Source: an uncultured Eubacteriales bacterium | GTDB lineage: Bacteria; Bacillota; Clostridia; Oscillospirales; CAG-272 | Length of the DNA: 27,856 bases | Direction of reading: 5' to 3' | Assembly (NCBI GenBank): GCA_934447715.1 | Contig: CAKSER010000023.1 | Coordinates: forward strand, 1 to 27,856 | Part shown: piece after piece, positions 15,650 to 23,312 of the stretch | Layout of the letters: each line of letters opens with the position of its first letter | How positions within the stretch are numbered: the stretch's first letter is position 1 | Notes under the pieces: model-generated | Told to the model about the DNA's origin: nothing | Database searches by the model: none | The model's input: only the letters and a program-made list of their open reading frames with translations | Program-made: the position numbers and the translations under genes

Positions 15650-15985
15650 ATGGCTTGCGGATGTAACAACGGAACATCAAGGTGCCGCTGCGGATGCCGG
15701 AATAACAACGGCAGCGTCGCCGGCACAAATACTTCCTGCGGATGTCAGAACAACGGCAATGTCGCCGGAACTAACACCTCCTGCGGATGCCAGAACAGCG
15801 GCAATGTTGCAGGTACAAACACCTCCTGCGGATGCTCGAACAACGGAAATGTCGGCGGCACAAACACTAATAACGGCAGAAGATGCTGCCCGTCGATTAC
15901 CTGCGGTGTAAAGCAGGCGGCATGCGGATTTGCAAGAGGCATTGATACAATAATTTCAAGTGTTCTTGGCTGCTGCAGAAGATAA
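15650..15985 (+). CDS. Cys-rich tandem-repeat protein, possible spore-coat component
   Basis: The 111 residues include 17 cysteines. The N-terminus has CGC and CRCGC. Then comes a 15-residue unit of the form GNVAGTNTSCGCQNN in three full copies (residues 21-65) and a fourth partial, diverged copy. The C-terminus has CC, TCGVKQAACGF and a hydrophobic helix ending LGCCRR. No signal peptide or enzyme motif is seen. Cross-linked or metal-binding structural roles suit such proteins, and a sigma-K-like promoter match suggests the spore coat. It has its own ribosome site (GGAGG) and terminator. It could instead belong to the phage block's transcript, since no terminator separates them. I do not recognise the family. 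Confidence 0.7.
   Translation: MACGCNNGTSRCRCGCRNNNGSVAGTNTSCGCQNNGNVAGTNTSCGCQNSGNVAGTNTSCGCSNNGNVGGTNTNNGRRCCPSITCGVKQAACGFARGIDTIISSVLGCCRR
15710..15880 (+). repeat. 45-bp in-frame tandem repeats
   Basis: Copies lie at 15710-15754, 15755-15799, 15800-15844 and partially 15845-15880. They encode the 15-residue CGC-containing unit. The first three differ mainly at third codon positions, so the protein repeat is conserved better than the DNA. Confidence 0.9.
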
Positions 15986-16029
15986 TTTTTAAAAAAGCGG
16001 CAACAAATCAATCGAATAAAATCGAATTT

Positions 16030-16072
16030 AACCGGAAATCGGCGGCTTTTTCGCCTTTTTCCGGTTTTTTTT
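16030..16072 (+). terminator. Terminator after the Cys-rich gene
   Basis: AACCGGAAA pairs with TTTCCGGTT, with an inner GGCG/CGCC stem, followed by a T-run. It closes the phage block plus Cys-rich gene before the trpB promoter. Confidence 0.85.
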
Positions 16073-16082
16073 AAAAAAGCTA

Positions 16083-16111
16083 TTGACAAATGATTTTTTT
16101 AGTTGTAAAAT
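16083..16111 (+). promoter_or_regulatory. Sigma-A promoter of the T-box/trpB unit
   Basis: TTGACA (16083-16088) and TAAAAT (16106-16111) are separated by 17 bases. Transcription should start near 16118. Confidence 0.8.
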
Positions 16112-16117
16112 ACCATA

Positions 16118-16421
16118 AACCGTTGAAGAAGAAATAGTAGAAAGCACCTCTTTTCTACAGAGAGCCGCAGGCGGTGGGATTGCGGTGGGAATGTGTTTTT
16201 GAATGGACTTCTGAGGGCAACCGGAACCGAAGTGTGTTTGTCGGTATTTTGCCGAGTTTTACATTTTCGAAATGGGAGACGGAGCGGACTGTCCGTGAAT
16301 CAGTCAGCGCATTTACCGTGCGCGCAGAGTGGACGACAAAGCGTCAAGCCGGGTGGCACCGCAGGAATTTATCCTGTCCCAGCAGATTTTGATCTGAGGG
16401 ACGGGACTTTTTTATTTTCGT
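16118..16421 (+). ncRNA. T-box leader specific for tRNA-Trp
   Basis: This leader senses uncharged tRNA-Trp and lets transcription continue into trpB. Stem I closes with GTTG/CAAC and AGAAG/CTTCT. The specifier codon TGG lies at 16204-16206, directly 5' of ACTTCT on the 3' side, as expected. The conserved T-box GGGTGGCACCGCAGG is at 16351-16365. A terminator stem (CCTGTCCC...CAGAT with ATCTG...GGGACGGG, 16373-16405) leads to a T-run at about 16408-16413. GAGAGCCG and GGTGG near 16160 also fit. Specificity is read from stem position, so Trp is a confident call. Confidence 0.95.
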
Positions 16422-16459
16422 CGGTATCGTCCCTGAAATTTAACTTGGAGGTATTAGCC

Positions 16460-17833
16460 ATGAAGAACGAAAAAATTCCTTACAAAATCTATTTGAACGA
16501 AGACGAGATGCCGAAGGCTTGGTACAATCTCCGCGCCGATATGAAAAACAAGCCGGCTCCTATTCTTGATCCGTCAACAATGAAGCCGATTTCTCTTGAA
16601 AAGCTATCATGCGTTTTCTGCACAGAGCTCGCAAAGCAGGAGCTTGACACAACGACTCAGTTTATTGAAATTCCGGAGGAGATCAGAAACTTTTACCGCA
16701 TGTACCGTCCCTCTCCGCTTGTAAGAGCATACTGCCTTGAGGAGAAGCTTCAGACACCTGCAAAAATCTATTACAAGTTCGAGGGCAACAACACGAGTGG
16801 AAGCCACAAGCTGAACTCTGCAATAGCCCAGGCATATTACGCTAAAAAGCAGGGCCTTAAGGGTGTTACAACAGAAACCGGAGCCGGACAGTGGGGTACT
16901 GCTCTCTCGATGGCATGCTCATATTTTGACCTTGACTGCAAGGTATTTATGGTTAAGTGCTCATACGAGCAGAAGCCCTTCAGACGCGAGGTTATGCGCA
17001 CCTACGGAGCATCTGTTACACCGTCGCCGTCGATGACTACAGAGATAGGAAAGAAGATCAACGCAGAGCATCCGGGTACAACCGGAAGTCTCGGCTGCGC
17101 TATTTCCGAGGCTGTTGAGGTGGCCGTTACAAACGAGGGATACCGTTATGTGCTCGGAAGCGTTTTAAATCAGGTTCTTTTACACCAGTCTGTTATCGGT
17201 CTTGAAACAAAGACAGCGCTTGACAAATACGACATCAAGCCGGATATTATTATAGGATGCGCCGGAGGCGGATCCAACCTCGGCGGACTTATTGCACCGT
17301 TTATGGGTGAAAAGCTCAGAGGCGAGGCAGATTATCGCTTTATCGCTGTTGAGCCGGCATCCTGCCCGAGCTTTACAAGAGGCGTTTATGCCTATGACTT
17401 CTGCGATACCGGAAAGGTTTGCCCTCTTGCAAAGATGTACACTCTCGGCTGCGACTTTATCCCGTCGGCAAACCACGCAGGCGGCTTAAGATATCACGGA
17501 ATGAGCTCGACTCTTTCCCAGCTCTATGATGACGGTCTTATCGAGGCTGTTTCTGTCGGTCAGACAAAGGTCTTTGAGGCTGCAGAGCAGTTTGCGAGAG
17601 TCGAAGGAATCCTTCCTGCGCCCGAAAGCTCTCATGCGATCCGCGTTGCAATCGACGAGGCGTTGAAGTGCAAGGAAACAGGCGAGGAGAAGACGATTGT
17701 CTTCGGTCTTACCGGTACCGGATATTTTGACATGGTAGCTTACGAGAAGTTCCACGACGGAAAGATGACCGACTATATTCCGACAGATGCAGAGCTTGCG
17801 GAATACAGAAAGAAGCTTCCGAAGGTTGACTGA
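16460..17833 (+). CDS. trpB: TrpB2-type tryptophan synthase beta-like enzyme
   Basis: This is a PLP enzyme joining indole with serine (or a serine derivative) to give tryptophan in the cytoplasm. The 457 residues are the length of the TrpB2 class, longer than the ~400 of TrpB1. The PLP lysine is Lys117 in NNTSGSHKLNSA, the catalytic Glu139 is in TETGAGQWG, and GCAGGGSN (267-273 region) binds the cofactor phosphate. An N-terminal extension (about 1-75) is characteristic of TrpB2. No trpA or other trp genes are adjacent, so it may salvage free indole or work with a distant TrpA. The ATG at 16460 follows GGAGG; a longer frame runs back through the T-box and is not coding. Expression should rise on Trp starvation. 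Confidence 0.92.
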   Translation: MKNEKIPYKIYLNEDEMPKAWYNLRADMKNKPAPILDPSTMKPISLEKLSCVFCTELAKQELDTTTQFIEIPEEIRNFYRMYRPSPLVRAYCLEEKLQTPAKIYYKFEGNNTSGSHKLNSAIAQAYYAKKQGLKGVTTETGAGQWGTALSMACSYFDLDCKVFMVKCSYEQKPFRREVMRTYGASVTPSPSMTTEIGKKINAEHPGTTGSLGCAISEAVEVAVTNEGYRYVLGSVLNQVLLHQSVIGLETKTALDKYDIKPDIIIGCAGGGSNLGGLIAPFMGEKLRGEADYRFIAVEPASCPSFTRGVYAYDFCDTGKVCPLAKMYTLGCDFIPSANHAGGLRYHGMSSTLSQLYDDGLIEAVSVGQTKVFEAAEQFARVEGILPAPESSHAIRVAIDEALKCKETGEEKTIVFGLTGTGYFDMVAYEKFHDGKMTDYIPTDAELAEYRKKLPKVD

Positions 17834-17884
17834 AGCAAGGCTTAGATTGTAATATTGAGTTTGAAATTTTGAAATATTGAAAAA

Positions 17885-17920
17885 AACAGGTCGGCTGAAT
17901 TGCTTTTCAGACGACCTGTT
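17885..17920 (-). terminator. Shared convergent terminator (trpB / DUF1015)
   Basis: AACAGGTCGGCTGAA pairs with TTCAGACGACCTGTT. On the minus strand it is followed by a T-run, so it best ends the DUF1015 gene, while also lying just past trpB. Confidence 0.8.
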
Positions 17921-17951
17921 ATGTTTACCTGTTATGTTTATTTGATTGTTT

Positions 17952-19148
17952 TTACTTAATCTTTCTTGCTTCCATGTAGTATCTTTTATCCTTTGCCTCT
18001 CCCATTGAGAAGGTTTTCCTCGGCAGGGTGCCGTTTTCCTTTACATATGGGAAGAGCTCGGATTTTTTCATTCCGTCAAAGAGGAATCCGACTGTATTCT
18101 CCTTTTTGCAGAGCTTTTTAACCGAATCCTCTCCGTGAATATAATCAACCGACGCGCCTGTATTACTTTCTATATAGCTGTCGATGAATTCCTGAAGGAC
18201 CTTTGAGGTGAGTCCATCTGCAAAAAGCTCGGTTGAGCCGTCTTTTGTCAGGCATTCGATTTTGTGCTCGGTCTGACCCGAAAGATGAGCTTTGAGCTTT
18301 TTTATCAGGTCATCCGGCTCGACATTGAACATGACGCGGTATATAGGCTCAAAGTCGAGGGCAGGGTCATGGATATTTACAAGCTCGACGAGAGCCTTTT
18401 TTGCAAGAGGCGAGTCCGAAAGCTCACTGCATGCCTTTGCGGTTGCAAGAGAATGGTTTCCGTCTCCGACGGCAAAAAGCAGCGGCGAGTCGGAGCTGTC
18501 GGCTTCGTTCAGTGCCGCAAGCGAGGACAGCACCTTTTCCTGATCCTTCTTTTCGAGCAGGTATCCGGTAAGGTGTCCGCCGCCCTGCATAAGGTCAAAG
18601 TCGTAAAGCATTTTGAGCTTTGATACATCAATTTTGCCGATTACCGTGTTCTTCTCATCATCGATGAGCAGCATGATATGCGGCATTTCGAGCGGAGCGT
18701 CCTTTCTGATTTTTACCCTCGGCGGAATACGGGACAGGACGGTTTCCTCGGTTGCCCTTATCGGTGATTTAGAATCCTTTTCATAGCTGTACGCATCGAG
18801 GTCGACCGCACCGACGATTCCGTATCTGATCCTGTTATCGGAGGTTGTTCTTTTGACGAAAATCATTGCGTCCTTATATTCGTCGAACACGCCGTTTTTA
18901 AGATATTCATTCATCGTTTTGTTGACAGAATCGATTCTTTTTTCGACGTCGTTTTCCGAAAGATAGACCTCCGGCAGGATTATATCGAGGGCGGAAACAC
19001 AGCCCTTTGTGATTTTTTCGGTTGTTTTCCAGTATTCGGGCTCGGAGGTGAACTGGTCGCATGCAATAACCGCCCATTTTTCGTGATTTTCCTTCGGCAG
19101 AAGAATATCGGCAGGCGAAAACGGGATATATGCGTTCTTGTTTTTCAT
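17952..19148 (-). CDS. DUF1015 family protein
   Basis: The 398 residues match the widespread bacterial DUF1015 family in length and motifs: the N-terminal WAVIACDQFTS and SPADIL, and the family hallmark VGDGNHSLATA (about residues 235-245). The biochemical role is not established; some relatives are annotated as kinase-like from genome context only. The protein is soluble, with no signal peptide or membrane segment. GGAG precedes the ATG. It lies 44 bases downstream of the ClpP-like gene on the same strand, probably on one transcript. Confidence 0.85.
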   Translation of the reverse strand: MKNKNAYIPFSPADILLPKENHEKWAVIACDQFTSEPEYWKTTEKITKGCVSALDIILPEVYLSENDVEKRIDSVNKTMNEYLKNGVFDEYKDAMIFVKRTTSDNRIRYGIVGAVDLDAYSYEKDSKSPIRATEETVLSRIPPRVKIRKDAPLEMPHIMLLIDDEKNTVIGKIDVSKLKMLYDFDLMQGGGHLTGYLLEKKDQEKVLSSLAALNEADSSDSPLLFAVGDGNHSLATAKACSELSDSPLAKKALVELVNIHDPALDFEPIYRVMFNVEPDDLIKKLKAHLSGQTEHKIECLTKDGSTELFADGLTSKVLQEFIDSYIESNTGASVDYIHGEDSVKKLCKKENTVGFLFDGMKKSELFPYVKENGTLPRKTFSMGEAKDKRYYMEARKIK

Positions 19149-19192
19149 TTTTTGCTCCGTTGAATTATCTTTAGTTTAGATAAACAAGTATA

Positions 19193-19879
19193 TCATTTAT
19201 CCCGATTTTTGTCAATCATCTCCTTGAGAGCAGAAAGAGCATCGCTGATCCCTCCGATTCTGTCAATCAAGCCGATTCTTACCGCCTCCTTCCCGTCGAT
19301 TATGCTTCCCATATCGGTGGCGATCTCGTCCGGCTTCATGATCAGCTCACGGAGCTTTTCTTCTGTTGCGTTCGAATTTTCGACCATGAAATTGATTATC
19401 CTGTCCTGCATTCTCGAAAAGTAGTTGAACGACTGCTCGACGCCGATGACAAGCCCGTTCAGCCTTACCGGGTGAAGAGTCACCGTGGCAGTCGGCACGA
19501 TAAACGAAACATCTGCCGCAACGGCAAGCGGTGCGCCGATCGAATGGCCTCCGCCGAGGATGAGTGACACGCTCGGCTTTGACATTCCGCGTATCAGCTC
19601 GGAGATCGCAAGCCCTGCCTCCACGTCTCCTCCCATCGTGTTTATTACAACAAGAATTCCGCCGACCTCGCTGCTTTCCTCGCACTCGATCAGCGCAGGG
19701 ATTACATGCTCGTATTTTGTCGATTTCTGTGCCTCCGAGAGCATATAATGCCCCTCGATCTGACCTATGATCGTTATTGCGCGTATAGCCGTGCCGCTTT
19801 TCGTGTTCGCTTCACTTCCGTTTTCGTTACTGCTTTCATTACAGGTTACGGCTCCGTCGTTTTTTATATTTTCGCTCAT
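19193..19879 (-). CDS. tepA: TepA-type ClpP-family serine protease
   Basis: This is a cytoplasmic ClpP-fold protease related to Bacillus TepA (translocation-enhancing protein). The 228 residues have a low-complexity N-terminal 30, then the core: INTMGGDVEAGLAI (80-92, oxyanion region), the nucleophile in GGGHSIGAPLA (Ser113) and TLHPVR (His136). A C-terminal INFMVENSNATEEKLRELI and GLIDRIGG complete the fold. TepA forms have GGGHSIG where ClpP has GMAASM, so this is not the housekeeping ClpP. In Bacillus the gene is linked to protein export and sporulation-phase functions; here the role is inferred. GGAGAAG precedes the ATG. Confidence 0.85.
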   Translation of the reverse strand: MSENIKNDGAVTCNESSNENGSEANTKSGTAIRAITIIGQIEGHYMLSEAQKSTKYEHVIPALIECEESSEVGGILVVINTMGGDVEAGLAISELIRGMSKPSVSLILGGGHSIGAPLAVAADVSFIVPTATVTLHPVRLNGLVIGVEQSFNYFSRMQDRIINFMVENSNATEEKLRELIMKPDEIATDMGSIIDGKEAVRIGLIDRIGGISDALSALKEMIDKNRDK

Positions 19880-19916
19880 TTGCTTCTCCTTTTTGATCTT
19901 TTTGCTTTAAAACGTC

Positions 19917-19945
19917 TTTACAATCGGTATTAAATATAGTATAAT
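19917..19945 (+). promoter_or_regulatory. Sigma-A promoter of the pduL-like gene
   Basis: TTTACA (19917-19922) and TATAAT (19940-19945) with a 17-base spacer. It lies in the divergent gap between tepA and the phosphotransacylase gene. Confidence 0.8.
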
Positions 19946-19993
19946 ACCCGGAAAGGGAAAATATTTATTTAAATCAAAGGAGTTTTAAATAAA

Positions 19994-20566
19994 ATGTCAA
20001 ACAAAATTCTCGTTGAGACATCCGCAAGACACGTTCATGTAACAGAGGAGCAGGTAGAGATCCTTTTCGGAAAGGGCGCTACTCTTACACACAAGAAGGA
20101 TCTGAGCCAGCCGGGTCAGTTTGCCTGTGAGGAGAGAGTTACCGTCGTCGGCCCCAAGAAGTCGATCGAAAAGGTCAGCATCCTCGGACCGGCTCGTTCC
20201 GCTGCACAGGTTGAGGTTTCTCTTACCGATGCAAGAACGCTCGGAATTTCGGCTCCGGTTCGTGAAAGCGGAGATATTGCAGGAACCCCCGGCTGCAAGC
20301 TTGTAGGTCCCTGCGGTGAGGTTGAGCTTACAGAGGGCGTTATTGCCGCTAAGCGTCACATCCATCTTGATCCCGAGACAGCTGAAAAATTCGGTGTTAA
20401 GGACAAGGAGATCGTTTCGGTCAGGATCGAGTCTGCAAGATCTGCTGTTTTAGGCGATGTTGTCATCAGAGTCAGCCCGAAATTTGCTCCTGCTATGCAC
20501 ATTGATACCGACGAATCGAACGCAACATGCGCTTTCGGCGAGTGCTACGGAGAAATTATCAAATAA
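19994..20566 (+). CDS. pduL: PduL-type phosphate acyltransferase
   Basis: It exchanges CoA for phosphate on acetyl- or propanoyl-CoA, yielding the acyl phosphate used by acetate kinase for ATP. The 190 residues contain the two zinc-binding histidine motifs SARHVHVT (His13, His15) and AKRHIHL (His122, His124), and the C-terminal HIDTDESNA. The N-terminus is only about 10 residues before the first motif, so there is no encapsulation peptide for a microcompartment, and no shell genes are adjacent. It probably serves as the cytosolic phosphotransacetylase. The codon choice suggests high expression. Confidence 0.9.
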   Translation: MSNKILVETSARHVHVTEEQVEILFGKGATLTHKKDLSQPGQFACEERVTVVGPKKSIEKVSILGPARSAAQVEVSLTDARTLGISAPVRESGDIAGTPGCKLVGPCGEVELTEGVIAAKRHIHLDPETAEKFGVKDKEIVSVRIESARSAVLGDVVIRVSPKFAPAMHIDTDESNATCAFGECYGEIIK

Positions 20567-20603
20567 ATCGGTGCTTAAAGCTGATTTGAAATCAAAATGC
20601 CTT

Positions 20604-20635
20604 AGGGGCGCACTTTAAAAGAGTGTGCCTCTTTT
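20604..20635 (+). terminator. Terminator after the pduL-like gene
   Basis: AGGGGCGCACT (20604-20614) pairs with AGTGTGCCTCT (20622-20632) around TTAAAAG, followed by TTT. Confidence 0.8.
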
Positions 20636-20710
20636 CTATTTGCTTTTTTGATGCTTATTGCATGCCTGTGCTGTCAATAATAATAAAAAAAACGGCAGGG
20701 AGAAGCGAAG

Positions 20711-21688
20711 ATGATTAATGCGGTCATGTTTGACACGAAGGATTATGACAAAGAGGGCTTTGAAAAATACCGGGACGGGATCGATATAAGATATTTTGAA
20801 ACCAAGCTGACGGAGGACACTGTTGAGCTTTGTGCCGGAGCCGATGCGGTTATTGTTTTTGTCAATGACACGGTAAGCAGAAATGTTTTAAAGAGGCTGA
20901 AGGAGCTTAATTTAAGGCTTGTTGCGCTCAGGTGCGCAGGGTATAATCAGGTTGATCTTTCTGCGGCAAGAGAATACGGAATCGGGATTGTCAGGGTCCC
21001 GGCGTACTCTCCTCACGCCGTAGCCGAGCACGCAATTGCGATGCTGCTAACATCGATAAGGCGGATACACAAGGCGTATATAAGGACAAGAGACTTCAAT
21101 TTCAGCCTTTCGGGACTTGTCGGAACCGAGCTTTTCGGCAAAACCGCGGGCATTATCGGAACCGGAAGGATCGGAAGGCTGCTTTACGGCATTTTAAGCG
21201 GCTTTCAGATGAACATGCTGGCATACGATCCGTTTCCGTTGCCGGAAACCGAAATTGCGTATACCTCTCTTGAAGAGCTGCTTGAAAAAAGTGATGTTAT
21301 ATCTCTGCATTGCCCTTTAACCGAGGATACCTATCATTTAATCGATCGCGAGGCGATTTCAAAGATGAAAACCGGCGCGGTTCTGATAAACACGTCAAGA
21401 GGCGCGCTGATCGATACAGGGGCGTTGATTGAAGGGCTAAAATCCAAAAAAATCGGGGCGGCATGTCTTGATGTATACGAGGAGGAGGGAGATCTGTTTT
21501 TCAAGGATCTGTCGGGGCACATTATGCGCGACGACAATTGTGTAAGGCTTATTTCGATGCCGAATGTTCTTGTGACCTCGCACCAGGGCTTTCTTACCGA
21601 GGAGGCTCTTTGCAGTATCGCCAAAACAACGCTCGGGAATATCAGAGACTATATTTCGGGGGTAGGGTGCATGAATGAAATCAGGTAA
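20711..21688 (+). CDS. ldhA: D-lactate dehydrogenase (2-hydroxyacid dehydrogenase family)
   Basis: It reduces pyruvate to D-lactate with NADH, a fermentative redox outlet. The 325 residues match the LdhA branch. The Rossmann loop GTGRIG is at 150-155, with YDPF at 172-175 fixing NAD preference. The catalytic residues are Arg230 in NTSRGALID, the glutamate in DVYEEEGDLFF, and His291 in SHQGFLTEEAL. The DVYEEEGDLFF motif is typical of D-LDH rather than phosphoglycerate or formate dehydrogenases. GGGAGAAG precedes the ATG, and TTGCAT/TAATAA with 17-base spacing at 20658-20686 is a weak promoter candidate. Confidence 0.9.
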   Translation: MINAVMFDTKDYDKEGFEKYRDGIDIRYFETKLTEDTVELCAGADAVIVFVNDTVSRNVLKRLKELNLRLVALRCAGYNQVDLSAAREYGIGIVRVPAYSPHAVAEHAIAMLLTSIRRIHKAYIRTRDFNFSLSGLVGTELFGKTAGIIGTGRIGRLLYGILSGFQMNMLAYDPFPLPETEIAYTSLEELLEKSDVISLHCPLTEDTYHLIDREAISKMKTGAVLINTSRGALIDTGALIEGLKSKKIGAACLDVYEEEGDLFFKDLSGHIMRDDNCVRLISMPNVLVTSHQGFLTEEALCSIAKTTLGNIRDYISGVGCMNEIR

Positions 21689-21718
21689 TGTCTAACAGAG
21701 TCGTATTAAAATCCGATG

Positions 21719-21751
21719 GAGCTATAATAGAGCTGTAATAGAGCTATAAAA
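21719..21751 (+). repeat. Three 11-bp tandem repeats
   Basis: GAGCTATAATA, GAGCTGTAATA and GAGCTATAAAA lie end to end just before the terminator. No function is evident. Confidence 0.7.
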
Positions 21752-21752
21752 T

Positions 21753-21779
21753 AAAAGTCCGGCAGGATGCCGGACTTTT
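21753..21779 (+). terminator. Bidirectional terminator between ldhA and the spoIIP unit
   Basis: AAAAGTCCGGC (21753-21763) pairs perfectly with GCCGGACTTTT (21769-21779). T-runs exist in both directions, so it can end ldhA and the convergent minus-strand sporulation unit. Confidence 0.9.
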
Positions 21780-21801
21780 AAAATGCTTTTATGCTCTTTT
21801 T

Positions 21802-22008
21802 TTATTTCTTTTTCAGCTTGCAAAAAAGATTTCCGATATTGTTATAAAGCTCACGGACTCTTTGAGCATCAAAGTCATATGATCTTCCGAGAAGAGCTAT
21901 TCCTTCCTTGCAGTCGGGTGCGCAGGGGGTAACCGTGATTATCCCGAGCAGAACCGCCATGGCAAAGGCAACAGCCATCAGCCTTATGCAGCATAATGTG
22001 TTTTTCAT
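21802..22008 (-). CDS. Small membrane protein downstream of spoIIP
   Basis: The 68 residues start at the ATG 22006-22008, which has AAGGAA six bases upstream; a longer frame to 22074 overlaps spoIIP and only adds a Lys/Asn/Gln-rich stretch. One membrane segment (about 8-26, with LMAVAFAMAVLLGIITV) leads to PCAPDC and a charged C-terminus with FDAQRVRELYNNIGNLFCKLKKK split by no further motif. The family is not recognised. Its place after gpr and spoIIP suggests co-expression in sporulation, which is inference. Confidence 0.65.
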   Translation of the reverse strand: MKNTLCCIRLMAVAFAMAVLLGIITVTPCAPDCKEGIALLGRSYDFDAQRVRELYNNIGNLFCKLKKK

Positions 22009-22033
22009 TTTTAATTCCTTGTTCTTATTTTTC

Positions 22034-23257
22034 TTATTTTCTTGTTTGTTTTGATCCTGTTTGTCCGGCTTCATCCAGTATTACCTTTGAAAGCGTTTCG
22101 CCCAAAATGACAGCCGACCGCTTTGCCTCCGAAAGGGTATTTGCGCAGGTTCCGATTTCTATAAGCAGGGAACCGTCTGTATACTGCTCGTTAAAGGAGG
22201 CAGCACGCAGGCTTATCGGACGGGCAATATTTTTTACACGGCTGTTTAGCAGATACTGGAACTTTACGGCGGCGGCAAGGTGATTTAACCAATTTGGATG
22301 GTCTGCACCCCGTTCATTTGTGCCGACAACAAACATGACCTGTGCAACAGGTGCATCGCCGTCGTATGTAATCGCCTTGACTATCGAGGTTTCGGACACG
22401 ATTGCGTCTCTGTGAACATCGTAGATATATCTTATTGACGGATATTTTTCAAGGTATTCGAGAATCGTCTTTTTTGCATTGTTATATGAGTTTGAATACG
22501 ACTCGAGATCATGCATTGTTTCGCAGTGGATTGCAGGCACGCCGTTTTCGTTCAGCGTCTCGCACAGCACCTCGCCGACAGCGACTACATTCTTTGTTAT
22601 ATCGTCGGTGCGGGGCAGATTATTCTTTTCATATGCCGTTGAGTGCTCGGATGCATAGCCCTCGGTTCCGTGGGTGTGGATTATCAGCACCAGAGGCTTT
22701 GACTGATCTATATTTTGCTTTGACGAGTGCAGATAAACGTTTTTTGTCTCTGTTTTATCTGTTTTTAAAAGATTCTGCGCATCTACGTCAAAGGATGTGT
22801 AATTTGACATCAGAATCGTATCCGGACTTTCCGGCTTGCGGCTCAGATCCTGAGAGATTATTTTAAGCCCTGTCGTGGAAATTATCTCGTCCGGCTCCGA
22901 GCCGTCCTTAAGCAGCCTATCCGATTTGTTGCCGGATGCATTATTTGCCGCCTCCTGCTTACTGTAGAGCTCGTCATAGAGCGCAATGACATCGGTCTGC
23001 TCACCGGAGGAAAAGATTATTTCCGGGATTTCAAACCTTGCGGCTTCAAGCTCGTCCTCGTTCGGGCTCGGGCATGCTCTGCCTTTTATTTGTGCCGAAA
23101 CCGAAAATGCATCCGAAGAGAAATTCTTTTCGATGACCGCCTTTGCTCCGGCATAGACAAAAACAGCGGAAAGCAAAAAGCAAACGCCGTCACGACCGAT
23201 TCGTTTAATCATCCTTGACCGCTTTCCTTCAGACGGCATCGTTCCTGATTCTGTCAT
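22034..23257 (-). CDS. spoIIP: Stage II sporulation protein P
   Basis: SpoIIP is the amidase/endopeptidase partner of SpoIID and SpoIIM that thins septal peptidoglycan and drives forespore engulfment. The 407 residues show a membrane anchor at about 24-40, a variable linker, and the catalytic domain from about 185. Motifs are IIHTHGTEGY (His194, His196, Glu199), YDVHRDAI (Asp280-Ile286) and LLIEIGTCANT (catalytic-type Glu367). AAAGGAGC precedes the ATG. It lies 55 bases behind gpr in the arrangement usual for Clostridia and Bacilli. Confidence 0.94.
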   Translation of the reverse strand: MTESGTMPSEGKRSRMIKRIGRDGVCFLLSAVFVYAGAKAVIEKNFSSDAFSVSAQIKGRACPSPNEDELEAARFEIPEIIFSSGEQTDVIALYDELYSKQEAANNASGNKSDRLLKDGSEPDEIISTTGLKIISQDLSRKPESPDTILMSNYTSFDVDAQNLLKTDKTETKNVYLHSSKQNIDQSKPLVLIIHTHGTEGYASEHSTAYEKNNLPRTDDITKNVVAVGEVLCETLNENGVPAIHCETMHDLESYSNSYNNAKKTILEYLEKYPSIRYIYDVHRDAIVSETSIVKAITYDGDAPVAQVMFVVGTNERGADHPNWLNHLAAAVKFQYLLNSRVKNIARPISLRAASFNEQYTDGSLLIEIGTCANTLSEAKRSAVILGETLSKVILDEAGQTGSKQTRK

Positions 23258-23312
23258 ATAATTGCTCCTTTCGGAAATGGGATTACTAAATTATATTATT
23301 AAATTTATAATT

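Noticed and set aside
15650..15985. Cys-rich repeat protein as a lanthipeptide or other RiPP precursor
   Set aside because: No modification enzyme, transporter or leader-core layout nearby, and the cysteines are spread over the whole protein.
16193..16459. Upstream extension of the trpB frame
   Set aside because: It overlaps the T-box leader, including the specifier and terminator; the family N-terminus begins at 16460 after GGAGG.
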